A stretch of DNA of 64,000 nucleotides from Intestinimonas butyriciproducens (GTDB lineage Bacteria > Bacillota > Clostridia > Oscillospirales > Butyricicoccaceae). The notes below the pieces were generated by a model, which ran no database searches, was not told the DNA's origin, and saw nothing but the letters and a program-made list of their open reading frames with translations. Location of the stretch: contig NZ_JACJKW010000009.1 in NCBI RefSeq assembly GCF_016901775.1, positions 1-64,000 of the forward strand, written 5' to 3'. Every line of letters starts with the position of its first letter. Position 1 is the first letter of the stretch. The position numbers and the translations under genes are program-made. Below are positions 1-8,500 of the stretch, one piece after another.

Positions 1-134
1 AGTAGTCTTTTTACCACCTGCTTATCCCGAAAGCCGTAGTATTCCGCCACTTCCCGCTGTGTCTTTCCTTCTGCCAGCATGGCCTTGATCTCGGGCAGCA
101 GCGCTTGAATGTGTGTATAATTTCGTTTCTTCAT
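1..134 (-). CDS. IS3-family transposase OrfA, N-terminal part (runs off the window)
   Basis: On the minus strand an ATG at 134 opens a frame that stays open to the window edge. The first 44 residues read like the N-terminal helix-turn-helix of an IS3-family OrfA: an MKKRNYTHIQ start, then a KTQREVAEYYGF segment and a basic stretch (KQVVKRLL). OrfA proteins bind the IS ends and act with the DDE integrase encoded by orfB; orfB would lie outside the window. The likely ribosome site (AGGGGG) lies inside the downstream arm of the hairpin at 138-180. Family assignment rests on sequence feel only. Confidence 0.65.
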   Translation of the reverse strand, partial: MKKRNYTHIQALLPEIKAMLAEGKTQREVAEYYGFRDKQVVKRL

Positions 135-137
135 AAT

Positions 138-180
138 AAGACCCCCTGATGTAGTCTATTTTCCTACATCAGGGGGTCTT
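138..180. repeat. Perfect 17-bp inverted repeat ahead of the transposase
   Basis: The arms at 138-154 and 164-180 are perfect complements with a 9-base loop. The downstream arm on the minus strand contains the AGGGGG that would serve as ribosome site of the transposase gene. In other IS elements such hairpins block translation from transcripts that enter from outside; that role is inferred here. Confidence 0.7.
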
Positions 181-242
181 TTGTCACTGTCCGTTTTTAC
201 TGGACCTGTTCACTTCTTCTCCAGGGCTTTTTTATGTTGTTT

Positions 243-1568
243 TCAGATCTCTTCTTTTTTGAAATTGTCGGCATAAAGCAGTTTGCCGTAAAGAAGCATA
301 AAGGAAAAATAGAAACCGGAAGTGACGCTGAAAAGGATGTGTCCGGCCATGACCAGATAGACGGCGCACAGGCCCAGACTGCAAAACACTGCAAAGGCCA
401 CCATGGTGCGCTCCTTGATGAATTTCAGCACAAAGCCGAATCCCAGCTTCAGATAGGGCCACAGCATAAAGACCGCACCCACCAGGCCGTAATAGAAGAG
501 CACTTCAAAGACATCCATTTCGATGATGGCCTTCTGGCTGCCGCGGGTGATGCCGAAGAGCCATTTGTAGACCCCGCCTTCCCGGAAGTCCTGGAAAGCC
601 TCTCCCAGCTTGTTCTGCCGGCCGCTGAGCAAAGCGGTGGTGACGCCTTCCCGACGGGCGATGTTGCCGGTGTTGTTCAGAGAGCTGCTGATGTCGGCAA
701 AGAGATTGCCGGAGAAAAGGGCCAGAATGCCCAGCAGGATCAAACAGGCCAGCGCCATGATCACCAAACGGATCAGGGGTGTCTTTTGCTTTTTGGCAAT
801 GAGCAGATACAGGGAATAGCCCAACAGGCCTCCGCAGGCCACGCCCACAGCGGCAAAAGCGGTTTTGGTGCCGATGAGGCACAGGGTGGCGATGGTGGCC
901 GCCGGGGTATAGACCTGGTAAATATACCGGACAATGCCGCATTTTTTCCGGTCCAGCAGCAGAAAAGTGCAGATGCACACCGGCAAAAGGACCATCAGCA
1001 CGGCAGTGATGTCATTGCCCGAATAGAAGAACCCCCGGGTGCCCCGCAGGCCGAACCGGTCGGCATAGGTGGTGTAGCCCATGCCGGCGGCATAGGCCAC
1101 CAAAATGGAGGTGGACAGCACCGCCAGGGAAAAGGTGATCACACGGTTGATCTGGTGCAGCAGCCGCTCCCGGCTGAGTTTTTTGTGCTGAAAGACCCGC
1201 CAGTAGACAAAGAGCACCACCAGATTGTAGCCAAAGCGGGCAATGTACTGCAAATCGGTAAAGGGGCTGAATTGGTCCATTGGCCAGAAGATCTGCCCGG
1301 CCACCGAAAGCGCCCACACTACGCCAATGGGCACGATGGTCAAAAGGGCCCGTTTATCCCAGCTGAGCAGGAGATAAAGTCCCAAAAGCACCAGCACCGT
1401 CATGCGGATGAGCAGGCTGGGAGTAAAGGCCAGATTGATCTGTTCCCAGGTCCGGTCGTACAGACCTTCCATCACCATGATAAAAAGGCCGTTGCCGATG
1501 TCCAGGAAAGGGTTGATGAAGAGGAACAGCCAGAAAAATTCTTCCAGCTTGTTCGTCACTTTCTGCAT
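243..1568 (-). CDS. O-antigen ligase / polysaccharide polymerase-like membrane protein
   Basis: This 441-residue protein is almost wholly made of hydrophobic segments, roughly 10 to 12 membrane spans, with one extracytoplasmic loop around residues 280-330 that carries an NTGNIARREG stretch and RxxKxxxAF-type residues. This layout fits the O-antigen ligase/Wzy family, which joins or polymerises lipid-linked glycans on the outer face of the membrane. No glycosyltransferase genes lie next to it, so it is an orphan. The start ATG at 1568 follows a weak AGGAGTGATAC ribosome site. The 3' end lies about 30 bp from the inserted IS, which appears to have split its terminator. The exact substrate cannot be told. 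Confidence 0.7.
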   Translation of the reverse strand: MQKVTNKLEEFFWLFLFINPFLDIGNGLFIMVMEGLYDRTWEQINLAFTPSLLIRMTVLVLLGLYLLLSWDKRALLTIVPIGVVWALSVAGQIFWPMDQFSPFTDLQYIARFGYNLVVLFVYWRVFQHKKLSRERLLHQINRVITFSLAVLSTSILVAYAAGMGYTTYADRFGLRGTRGFFYSGNDITAVLMVLLPVCICTFLLLDRKKCGIVRYIYQVYTPAATIATLCLIGTKTAFAAVGVACGGLLGYSLYLLIAKKQKTPLIRLVIMALACLILLGILALFSGNLFADISSSLNNTGNIARREGVTTALLSGRQNKLGEAFQDFREGGVYKWLFGITRGSQKAIIEMDVFEVLFYYGLVGAVFMLWPYLKLGFGFVLKFIKERTMVAFAVFCSLGLCAVYLVMAGHILFSVTSGFYFSFMLLYGKLLYADNFKKEEI

Positions 1569-1618
1569 TGTATCACTCCTAAGATATCACACGCTTGCAT
1601 TTACACACAGTTTATAGT

Positions 1619-1653
1619 ATTTTAGCATAAAAACGCCATAGATACAATGTCAA
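1619..1653 (-). promoter_or_regulatory. Candidate promoter of the O-antigen-ligase-like gene
   Basis: On the minus strand a TTGACA sits at 1648-1653 and an extended -10 (TGC-TAAAAT) at 1619-1627. The spacing between these two is too long for both to be used together; TATGCT 18 bases from the TTGACA is an alternative -10. The exact start is uncertain. Confidence 0.35.
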
Positions 1654-1688
1654 TTTTGACGAAGGATTTGGAAAGAGAGAAAATTTCG

Positions 1689-1717
1689 TTGCCAAGAAAG
1701 GCAGAGAAGGGTACAAT
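1689..1717 (+). promoter_or_regulatory. Sigma-A-type promoter of the ridA-like gene
   Basis: TTGCCA (1689-1694), a 17-base spacer and TACAAT (1712-1717) lie 36 bp ahead of the start codon at 1753. Confidence 0.7.
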
Positions 1718-1752
1718 AAAAACATCCAATGCAATGGAAGGAGAAAAACAAT

Positions 1753-2100
1753 ATGGAAATCAAGCGCTATGAGGGCACTGGCCGGATGAGCCGGGCCGTC
1801 GTCCATGGGGACACCATCTATCTCTGCGGCCAGACCAGCCGGGAGGAAGCCGATGTGCAGGGCCAGACCAAAGCGGTGCTGGGCAAGATCGAGGATCTGC
1901 TGGGCAAATATGGTTCGGATAAAGATCATATCCTCAGCGCCACCATCTATCTGAAGGATATGTCCCTGTTTGACAGCATGAATCAGGTGTGGGACGCTTG
2001 GGTCAACGATGGCCATGAGCCGGCCCGCTGCTGTGTGGAGGCCAAAATGGCTGCTGACTGCATCCTGGTGGAGATCTCCATCATTGCCGCAGTAAAATAA
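1753..2100 (+). CDS. RidA/YjgF/YER057c family protein
   Basis: This 115-residue protein matches the usual length of the RidA family, whose founding members hydrolyse reactive enamine/imine intermediates made by PLP enzymes. It has the family layout: an N-terminal strand with GRMSRAVVHGDTIYLCGQT, a middle helix (QTKAVLGKIEDLLGKYGSDKDHILSATIYLKDM) and a C-terminal PARCCVEAKMA segment where archetypal RidA has PARxxVEV and a catalytic Arg. It may belong to the YoaB-like subgroup. The ATG at 1753 was chosen because AAGGAG lies 9 bp upstream. It is monocistronic, with its own promoter and terminator. Confidence 0.85.
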   Translation: MEIKRYEGTGRMSRAVVHGDTIYLCGQTSREEADVQGQTKAVLGKIEDLLGKYGSDKDHILSATIYLKDMSLFDSMNQVWDAWVNDGHEPARCCVEAKMAADCILVEISIIAAVK

Positions 2101-2106
2101 AAAACG

Positions 2107-2139
2107 AAAAGACGCCGGTTTGCTCCGGCGTCTTTTTTT
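2107..2139. terminator. Rho-independent terminator, probably shared by convergent genes
   Basis: A GACGCCGG...CCGGCGTC hairpin followed by seven T on the plus strand and preceded by A residues ends the ridA-like gene and can also serve the convergent kinase gene. Confidence 0.85.
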
Positions 2140-2146
2140 ATCCGGA

Positions 2147-3214
2147 CTACCGGGGCAGGATCAGGCCGATGAGAAGCAGCATCCCCACCAGCAGGAGGAA
2201 GGCCCAGAAGCTGACAGCCAAAAGGCAGATCCAGGGACGGCGCCGGTCGCAGAAGGGGACTTTGCTCCAGATGTTCCGGTAATTGCCCAGCCAGAGGGTT
2301 TCAACCAGAAAAATCAGGAAAACGCCCACCTGAAAGACCCGCAGTGTGGCCTTTGTTCCCTCTTCCAACTGGATGGAAGAGCACATGGACAAAAGCAGCA
2401 AATACCATAAAACGCCCAGACTGACCCGCCAGACCCGGCCGCTGCGCAGGCCAGGAGGAAGCCAGCTTCGCCAGCCGCTCCGTCCTTCCAGGGGGTGGGG
2501 CCACCGGCGGCGCAGGGCCCGGGTCAGTTCTGTTACCGATTGGAAGCGCCGGGAAGGCTCCATGGCCAGGCATTTCTGCATCACCTGGGCCAATGGGCCT
2601 TGGTAAGTGGGAGGGGAGGGCAGCTGCCCGGTGAGCATTTCGTGGAGCAGCACCCCCAGGGCATAGATATCCGCCGTAGGCTGGGAGGGCGAAAAGCCGT
2701 ATTGTTCCGGGGCGGCATAGCCCGCCGTGCCGATGAGCACCGTGTCCTGTCCCTTTCCGGGAGAGACCGCCTTGGCTGCATTGAAATCCACCAGAAAAAG
2801 CTGGTTCTGAGAGGTGAGGATCAGGTTGCTGGGTTTGATGTCCCGATGAACAATGGGGGGAGAAAGGGCGTGCAAAGGGCGCAGGATGGCGCACAGCTGG
2901 CACAGGATAGAGATGGCCTCATCCCCAGGGAGAGCCCCTTTTTCCTCCAGAATTTCTTTGAGAGAGCGGCCGGAAATATATTCTTCGATGACAAACAGCG
3001 GTCCGTCTCCCTGGACCAGCTGGAAAATGCGGGGAATACCTGGCTGGGGATTCTGCTGAAGATAGCGATACACTTGCAGATCGTAAACCTCCAGGGCTTT
3101 TTTTACATATATTTTTTGTGTTTCGGTGTGCTGTACCAGCCATACCCGGTGATTCTCATTGAGCAGGGCGATCTCCCGGTAATAAGACAGCTGCAGCTGG
3201 CTTTCCAGATCCAT
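2147..3214 (-). CDS. Membrane-anchored Ser/Thr protein kinase (DFN variant)
   Basis: The protein (355 residues from the ATG at 3214) is a Hanks-type kinase followed by membrane segments. The catalytic loop reads HRDIKPSN (residues 123-130). The metal-binding triplet is DFN (143-145) instead of DFG. A Lys pair at 38-39 and Glu77/78 fit the ATP site, but the N-terminal glycine loop is poorly conserved. An APEQYG activation-segment motif follows. Two or three hydrophobic spans occur after about residue 265, so the kinase domain should face the cytoplasm; there are no PASTA repeats. The ATG at 3214 has GGAGG 10 bp upstream; an in-frame ATG at 3226 is too close to it. It is divergent from the small regulator at 3284, with only about 70 bp between them. 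Confidence 0.85.
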   Translation of the reverse strand: MDLESQLQLSYYREIALLNENHRVWLVQHTETQKIYVKKALEVYDLQVYRYLQQNPQPGIPRIFQLVQGDGPLFVIEEYISGRSLKEILEEKGALPGDEAISILCQLCAILRPLHALSPPIVHRDIKPSNLILTSQNQLFLVDFNAAKAVSPGKGQDTVLIGTAGYAAPEQYGFSPSQPTADIYALGVLLHEMLTGQLPSPPTYQGPLAQVMQKCLAMEPSRRFQSVTELTRALRRRWPHPLEGRSGWRSWLPPGLRSGRVWRVSLGVLWYLLLLSMCSSIQLEEGTKATLRVFQVGVFLIFLVETLWLGNYRNIWSKVPFCDRRRPWICLLAVSFWAFLLLVGMLLLIGLILPR

Positions 3215-3236
3215 CTCTTGACCCATCCTCCAGTCC

Positions 3237-3265
3237 TTGGTAATATAAAGGGACAAAGCTATGAT
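3237..3265 (+). promoter_or_regulatory. Promoter of the small regulator gene at 3284
   Basis: TTGGTA (3237-3242), 17 bases, TATGAT (3260-3265). It lies in the short divergent interval with the kinase gene, so the promoters of the two genes must overlap. Confidence 0.6.
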
Positions 3266-3283
3266 ACCATAAGGGAGGAACGG

Positions 3284-3739
3284 ATGAAAGAGCCAAGAAA
3301 GGACAGCACCTCTTCTTTGCTGGAAGTGCTGCGATCGGCCCACCCGGAGGACATTGGCGAATACCATCGCCGGTATCTTCAGGGAAAGGTGCCCACCTTT
3401 GCCGGTTGGGTGGATGAGATCCTGGAGAGCAGAGGAATGACCCGGCAGGAGATTTTCCAGCGGGCCGACATCCCTCAGAAATACGGATATAAACTGCTGT
3501 CGGGAGAAAAGCACACCACCGACCGGGACAAGCTGCTGCGGCTGTTTTTTGCCATGGAGCTGAAACTTTCCCAGGCTCAGCGGGGCTTGGAGCTTTACGG
3601 CCTGGCAGCCCTGTATCCCCGCAAAAAGCGGGATGCCATATTGATCATTGCTTTCAATCGAGGTATATCATGGGTGGATCAGGTGGACGATCTTCTGATC
3701 CAGCATGGCGAACCACCTCTTTCCCGGTGCCGGGACTGA
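3284..3739 (+). CDS. Helix-turn-helix protein divergent from the kinase
   Basis: This 151-residue protein has a central segment (about residues 48-100: GMTRQEIFQRADIPQKYGY, then KLLSGEKHTTDRDKLLRLFFAM) that reads like an XRE/lambda-repressor-type helix-turn-helix. A C-terminal helical part follows (LYPRKKRDAILIIAF, then WVDQVDDLLIQHG). No enzyme motif is seen. AGGGAGG lies 6 bp ahead of the ATG at 3284. The head-to-head arrangement with the membrane kinase suggests that the two belong to one regulatory unit, for example with the HTH protein as regulator or kinase substrate; this is inference. The stop codon lies inside the terminator hairpin. Confidence 0.7.
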   Translation: MKEPRKDSTSSLLEVLRSAHPEDIGEYHRRYLQGKVPTFAGWVDEILESRGMTRQEIFQRADIPQKYGYKLLSGEKHTTDRDKLLRLFFAMELKLSQAQRGLELYGLAALYPRKKRDAILIIAFNRGISWVDQVDDLLIQHGEPPLSRCRD

Positions 3740-3777
3740 TTTCCCCCTGTTTGGGGGAAACAGTCCTGGCTTTTTTT
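3729..3777 (+). terminator. Long Rho-independent terminator overlapping the stop codon
   Basis: An 18- to 19-bp stem (GCCGGGACTG... paired with ...CAGTCCTGGC) closed by a TGTTT loop is followed by seven T. The hairpin starts before the stop codon of the HTH gene. Confidence 0.85.
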
Positions 3778-3835
3778 GTTATGATGCACATTGCAAAGAG
3801 CAAAAAGCACAAAGCAAAGGAAAGGAGGAAGAAAA

Positions 3836-4105
3836 ATGGATGGCAAGACCCTGGCCGGTATCCTGTGGGAAAAGTATCAGGGAGCCAGCCGGAACGAAGC
3901 GGCCTGTCAGGTGCATTTGTTCGGCATCCAGTATGCCGAAGCCCTGCGGGAATGTTCCTGGCCTCTGCGGGAGATCGTCAAAGAGTCGGGCATCGGCATG
4001 GGGTATCTGTCCGAGGTGAACAAAGGCATCAAGCTGGCCCGGTATGTCCAGCTGAAAGAGGAGGTCGTCTCAGACGATGCTCCCACGCAAAATGGGAAAC
4101 TGTAA
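3836..4105 (+). CDS. Small HTH-like protein of unknown function
   Basis: This 89-residue protein starts at an ATG with AAAGGAGGAAGAAAA directly upstream. Residues about 40-75 (PLREIVKESGIGMGYLSEVNKG) resemble the recognition region of a helix-turn-helix protein. It heads a tight three-gene unit (3836-5435) with a small membrane protein and a lipoprotein, so it could be the regulator of that unit. No named family is recognised. Confidence 0.6.
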   Translation: MDGKTLAGILWEKYQGASRNEAACQVHLFGIQYAEALRECSWPLREIVKESGIGMGYLSEVNKGIKLARYVQLKEEVVSDDAPTQNGKL

Positions 4106-4125
4106 GGGAAAGAGAGGAAAAACAA

Positions 4126-4515
4126 ATGAAAACAGCAAAGCTGATCATCGGCATCATCAGCATCGTTCTCACTTTTTTGGTGCTGTTCCAGTCCTGCGCC
4201 GCCGGATTGGGGGACGCCATGATGGATGAAGGAGGCACCAGCGGCTTTTCCGGCCTGCTTGTGGCCATTCTGATGCTCATTGGCGGTATCGTGGCCATTG
4301 CGGCCCGCAACAGCCGGGGCGGTGGGATTTTCTGCACCATACTGTATGCCCTGGCCGGACTTCTGGGCATAACGGCTCAGGGGATCTTCGAAGATCTGGT
4401 GATTTGGGGTGGATTGTGCCTGATTTTTGCCGTGATCTTCCTGATCTCGGTGATCCGGTGGAAAAAGAACCCCCAGCAGCCGGTGGGAAAAGAGGAAAAG
4501 GGGAAAACAGAATGA
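4126..4515 (+). CDS. Small four-span membrane protein
   Basis: This 129-residue protein has four hydrophobic stretches (about residues 5-25, 43-62, 68-85 and 90-112) and a basic, hydrophilic C-terminus. The first span ends in VLFQSCAAGLG, which looks like a lipobox, but a following DAMMDEGG loop and further spans suggest an integral protein. Similar small membrane proteins occur in many Firmicutes without known function. AGAGG precedes the ATG. Its last codons overlap the lipoprotein start (ATGA), which argues for translational coupling. Confidence 0.65.
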   Translation: MKTAKLIIGIISIVLTFLVLFQSCAAGLGDAMMDEGGTSGFSGLLVAILMLIGGIVAIAARNSRGGGIFCTILYALAGLLGITAQGIFEDLVIWGGLCLIFAVIFLISVIRWKKNPQQPVGKEEKGKTE

Positions 4516-5435
4516 AGAAAAGATGGATCGCTCTTCTTTTGGCCCTTGGCATGATCTGGACTTTGTCCGCCTGCACCGGGGAAACTCCCTCCCGCAAGCC
4601 CATCCAGGAAGATGAAGCCGGCGGTCAGCAGCAGGAACAGGCAGGGAAAGAGGAAGAACAGCCGGAAGAAAAGGAAGAGCAGGGTCTTCCCACGGTGGAA
4701 AAGCAGGTGGTTCTGGATCAGGATGGGTTGATGGTCACAGCAGTGGAACTGGCGGAAGATCCCATTTGGGGCATTGGTCTCAAGCTGCTTGTGGAAAACA
4801 ATTCTCAGCAAAATTATGCTCTCCGGTGCGATACCCTGGCGGTCAATGGCTATATGATGAGCACATCCTTGTTTTCCGCCGATGTGTCTGCGGGAAAAAA
4901 GGCTAATGAGACCATGTATTTTTCCGATGGCGATCTGGAAGCAGCAGGGATCGAGACGATCATGGATATCACCGCCCGGTTTACGGCCTATGATCCCGAC
5001 TCCTATGAGGACCTGTGGGGGCCGGTTGAGGTAACACTTCCCACTTCGGCAGCGGGAAGTGAGAAGCAGCCGGCCATGGACCAGGGAAAAGAGCTGTATC
5101 ACCAAAATGGTGTGCGCATCGTGGGCAGCTATGTGGAGGAAGATACTTTCTGGGGCGCCGGTGTGGTGCTGTTTGTGGAAAACACCGGGGAAGAGGATGT
5201 GGTGATTTCCTGTGATGATATGTCTGTCAATGGCTTTATGGTCACGCCGTATTTTCATTGCCAGGTGAATGCCGCCTGCCGGGCTGTGTCCCATATCACT
5301 GTGATGGAAAGTGATATGGAAGCAAACGGAATCCAGGCGGTGGAAAACATTCAGCTGGCCTTCCGGGGATATTCACCGGACAGCTATGATACTCTGTTTG
5401 AAACTGATCCCGTGGATTTTTCGGTGGCGCAATAA
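4512..5435 (+). CDS. Lipoprotein with two tandem copies of one domain
   Basis: This 307-residue protein has a lipoprotein signal (KKRW, hydrophobic core, LSAC lipobox with the Cys near residue 21) and a Glu/Gln-rich linker up to about residue 62. Two copies of a domain of about 110 residues follow. Both carry a FWG/IWG..G..L.VEN motif, a DxxxVNGxM motif and a Y.PDSYxxL motif near the end. The fold is probably an immunoglobulin-like beta sandwich, as in DUF4352-type lipoproteins; function unknown. It should sit on the outer face of the membrane. It is the last gene of the 3836-5435 unit and is followed by a terminator. Confidence 0.75.
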   Translation: MKKRWIALLLALGMIWTLSACTGETPSRKPIQEDEAGGQQQEQAGKEEEQPEEKEEQGLPTVEKQVVLDQDGLMVTAVELAEDPIWGIGLKLLVENNSQQNYALRCDTLAVNGYMMSTSLFSADVSAGKKANETMYFSDGDLEAAGIETIMDITARFTAYDPDSYEDLWGPVEVTLPTSAAGSEKQPAMDQGKELYHQNGVRIVGSYVEEDTFWGAGVVLFVENTGEEDVVISCDDMSVNGFMVTPYFHCQVNAACRAVSHITVMESDMEANGIQAVENIQLAFRGYSPDSYDTLFETDPVDFSVAQ

Positions 5436-5437
5436 AA

Positions 5438-5467
5438 CAAAGCCCCAGGTGCTTACCTGGGGCTTTG
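5438..5467 (+). terminator. Terminator of the lipoprotein unit
   Basis: A perfect AAAGCCCCAGGT-GCTT-ACCTGGGGCTTT hairpin lies just after the stop codon; the T tract is short. Confidence 0.75.
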
Positions 5468-5472
5468 CCATA

Positions 5473-5505
5473 TAAAAAGGCGGGCACCCGAAGGTGCCCG
5501 CCTCA
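5473..5505 (-). terminator. Terminator of the PFOR gene
   Basis: On the minus strand AGGCGGGCACC, a TTCG loop and the complement run into a T tract. It is back-to-back with the preceding plus-strand terminator. Confidence 0.85.
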
Positions 5506-5540
5506 TTTTATTTACCTGTTACGGCCGGAGAAAGGGGAGA

Positions 5541-8500
5541 TTAGTCCCAGTTCTCGGTGGCGCGCTTGGTCAGGCGGTTGTACTTCTTCTTGGCTTCTTC
5601 CGCAGCCAGGGAGTACATAGCCTCAGCCTTCTCGGGGAAGGAACGGGCCAGAGCGGTGTAACGGACTTCTCTCTTGATGAAGTCTTCGTAGTTGCTCTTG
5701 GGCTCCTTGCTGTCCAGCTGGAAGGGGTTCTTGCCCTCGTTCTTCAGTCTGGGATCATAGCGGAACAGATGCCAGTAGCCGGCTTCCACAGCGGCCTTGA
5801 TCTCCAGCTGGCTGTTGCCCATGCCGCCCTTGATGCCGTGCATCTCGCAGGGAGCATAGCCGATGACCAGGGAGGGACCGTGATAGCTTTCGGCCTCAAC
5901 CAGAGCACGAACGGTCTGCTGGTAGTTGGCGCCCATACCGATCTGAGCCACATAGATGTAGCCGTAGCTCATGGAGATGGCAGCCAGATCCTTCTTCTTG
6001 ATGGCCTTGCCGGAAGCGGCAAACTGAGCAACCTGGCCGATCTGAGAGGCCTTGGAAGCCTGGCCGCCGGTGTTGGAGTACACTTCGGTGTCGAAGACCA
6101 TGATGTTCACATCTTCGCCGGAAGCCAGCACATGGTCCACGCCGCCGTAGCCGATGTCATAGGCCCAGCCGTCGCCGCCGAAGATCCACACGCTTCTCTT
6201 GGCCAGGAAGTCCTTGTCCTTCAGGATCTCCTTGGACAGCTCGCAGCCAGCCTCAGCAGCCTTCTCCAGTTCGGGGATCAGGGCATCGGTGGCCTTGCGG
6301 GAAGCAGCGCTGCTGGTCTGGGTGTCCAGATAGGTCTGGCAGGCTTCCTTCAGGGAGCCTTCGGCCTTCTCCATCACCTTTTCCACCTTGGCAGCCAGGC
6401 GCTCCCGCAGCTGACGGGTGGCAATGGCAATGCCCAGGCCGAACTCGGCGTTGTCTTCAAAGAGGGAGTTAGCCCAGGAAGGACCGCGGCCCTGCTTGTT
6501 GACGGTGTAGGGAACAGCAGGTGCGCTGCCGCCCCAGATGGAGGAACAACCAGTGGCGTTGGCAATGCTCATGCGGTCGCCGAACAGCTGAGTGATCAGG
6601 CGGGCATAGGCGGTCTCAACGCAGCCGGCGCAGGCGCCGGAGAACTCAAGCAGAGGCTGCTTGAACTGGCTGCCCTTGACAGTTTCCACAGACAGGCCGG
6701 TATCCTTCTCGCTGATGTGCTTGACAGCGTAATCGAAGGCTTCCTGCTGATCCATCTGGCTGGCCAGGGGCTTCATCACCAGGGCCTTGTTGGGAGCCGG
6801 GCAGATGTTGGCGCAGAGGCCGCAGCCCATGCAGTCCAGAGGATCGACCTGCATAACAAAGGTGTAATTCTCGCAGCCCTTGCCGATCATCTTCTTGCCC
6901 TTCATGGAAGCGGGAGCATTCTTCATTTCTTCCTCGCTCACAGCATAGGGACGGATGGTGGCATGGGGGCAGACGAAGGAGCACTGGGTGCACTGGATGC
7001 AGTTTTCGGGGATCCACTCGGGAACATCCACTGCAACACCGCGCTTCTCATAGGCGGAAACGCCCATGGGGAAGGTGCCGTCGGCGGCCTTCTCAAAGGT
7101 GGAAACAGGCAGCTGGTTGCCCTTCTGCTCGGAGATGGGAACCAGAACATCCTTCACAAAGTCCACCAGCTCGGCCTTGCCCTCGTAGGTCTTTTCCACG
7201 GGAGCGTCCACAGCGGTCTTCCAGGACTCGGGCACATTGATCTCGGTGATGGAATCCACACCGGTGTCGATGGCCTTGTAGTTCATCTGAACGATGTCCT
7301 CGCCCTTGCGGCCGTAGGTCTTCTTGGCAGCTTCCTTCATGTACTGAACAGCGTCATCGATGGGGATGATGTTGGCCAGCTTGAAGAAGGCGGACTGGAG
7401 GATGGTGTTGGTACGCTTGCCCATGCCGATCTCACGGGCCTTGTCGATGGCGTCCACGATGTAGAACTTGATGTTGTTGTTGGCGATGTAGCTCTTCATG
7501 GAAGCGGGCAGATGAGCGTCCAGCTCTTCAGGCTTCCACTGGCAGTTGAGCAGGAAAGTGCCGCCGGGCTTGACATCCTGAACGATGTCGTACTTGTCCA
7601 CATAAGAGGGGTTGTGGCAGGCGACGAAATCCGCACGGCTGACCAGATAGGGAGAGCGGATGGGAGACTTGCCGAAGCGCAGGTGGGAAACGGTCAGACC
7701 GCCTGTCTTCTTGGAGTCGTAGTCAAAGTATGCCTGAGCATACATATCGGTGTGGTCACCGATGATCTTGATGGAGTTCTTGTTGGCGCCCACAGTACCG
7801 TCGCCGCCCAGGCCCCAGAACTTGCAGGAGATGGTGCCTTCGGGGGTGGTGTCAGGAGCGTTCTCAGGATCCTTCAGGGACAGGTTGGTCACATCATCGG
7901 TGATGCCGATGGTGAACTTGCGCTTCATATCCTGGCTGTTCATGTTTTCATAGACAGCGAAGATGTTGCTGCTGGGAGTGTCCTTGCTGCCCAGGCCGTA
8001 ACGGCCGCCGATCACATCGATGTTCCGGCCGGTCTGCTGCAGAGCAGCCACCACATCCAGATACAGAGGCTCGCCCAGAGAGCCAGGCTCCTTGGTGCGG
8101 TCCAGAACGGAGATGGTCTTGACGCTCTCAGGCAGAGCAGCGGCGAACTTCTCGGCCACGAAGGGGCGATACAGACGAACCTTCAGCAGGCCGACCTTCT
8201 CGCCGTGAGCCATCTTGTAGTCGATGACTTCTTCGATGGTGTCGCACACAGAGCCCATAGCCACAATGACATGCTCGGCATCGGCAGCGCCATAGTAGTT
8301 GAACAGCTGATAGTTGGTGCCGATCTTCTCGTTGACCTTGTTCATGTATTCCTCTACGATGCCGGGGATGGCTTCATAGTAGGGGTTGCAGGCTTCGCGG
8401 GCCTGGAAGAAGATGTCGGGGTTCTGAGCGGTGCCCCGCAGAACGGGATGCTCAGGATTGAGGGCGCGGGCACGGAAAGCCTGCACAGCGTCCATATCCA

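Larger units (their letters stand above)
1..212 (-). mobile_element. One end of an IS3-family insertion sequence
   Basis: The transposase start (134), a 17-bp-arm hairpin (138-180) and an end sequence reading TGAACAGGTCCAG on the minus strand (200-212) together look like an IS3-type left end, whose termini usually begin with TG. The boundary at 212 is inferred. Immediately outside lies an A-rich tract followed by GCCCTGGAGAAG, which looks like half of the terminator of the neighbouring gene. The other end is not in the window. Confidence 0.55.

Noticed and set aside
234-1625. Long open frame on the plus strand opposite the O-antigen-ligase-like gene
   Set aside because: It is the complement of a clear membrane protein and has His/Gln-rich, low-sense composition; no ribosome site.
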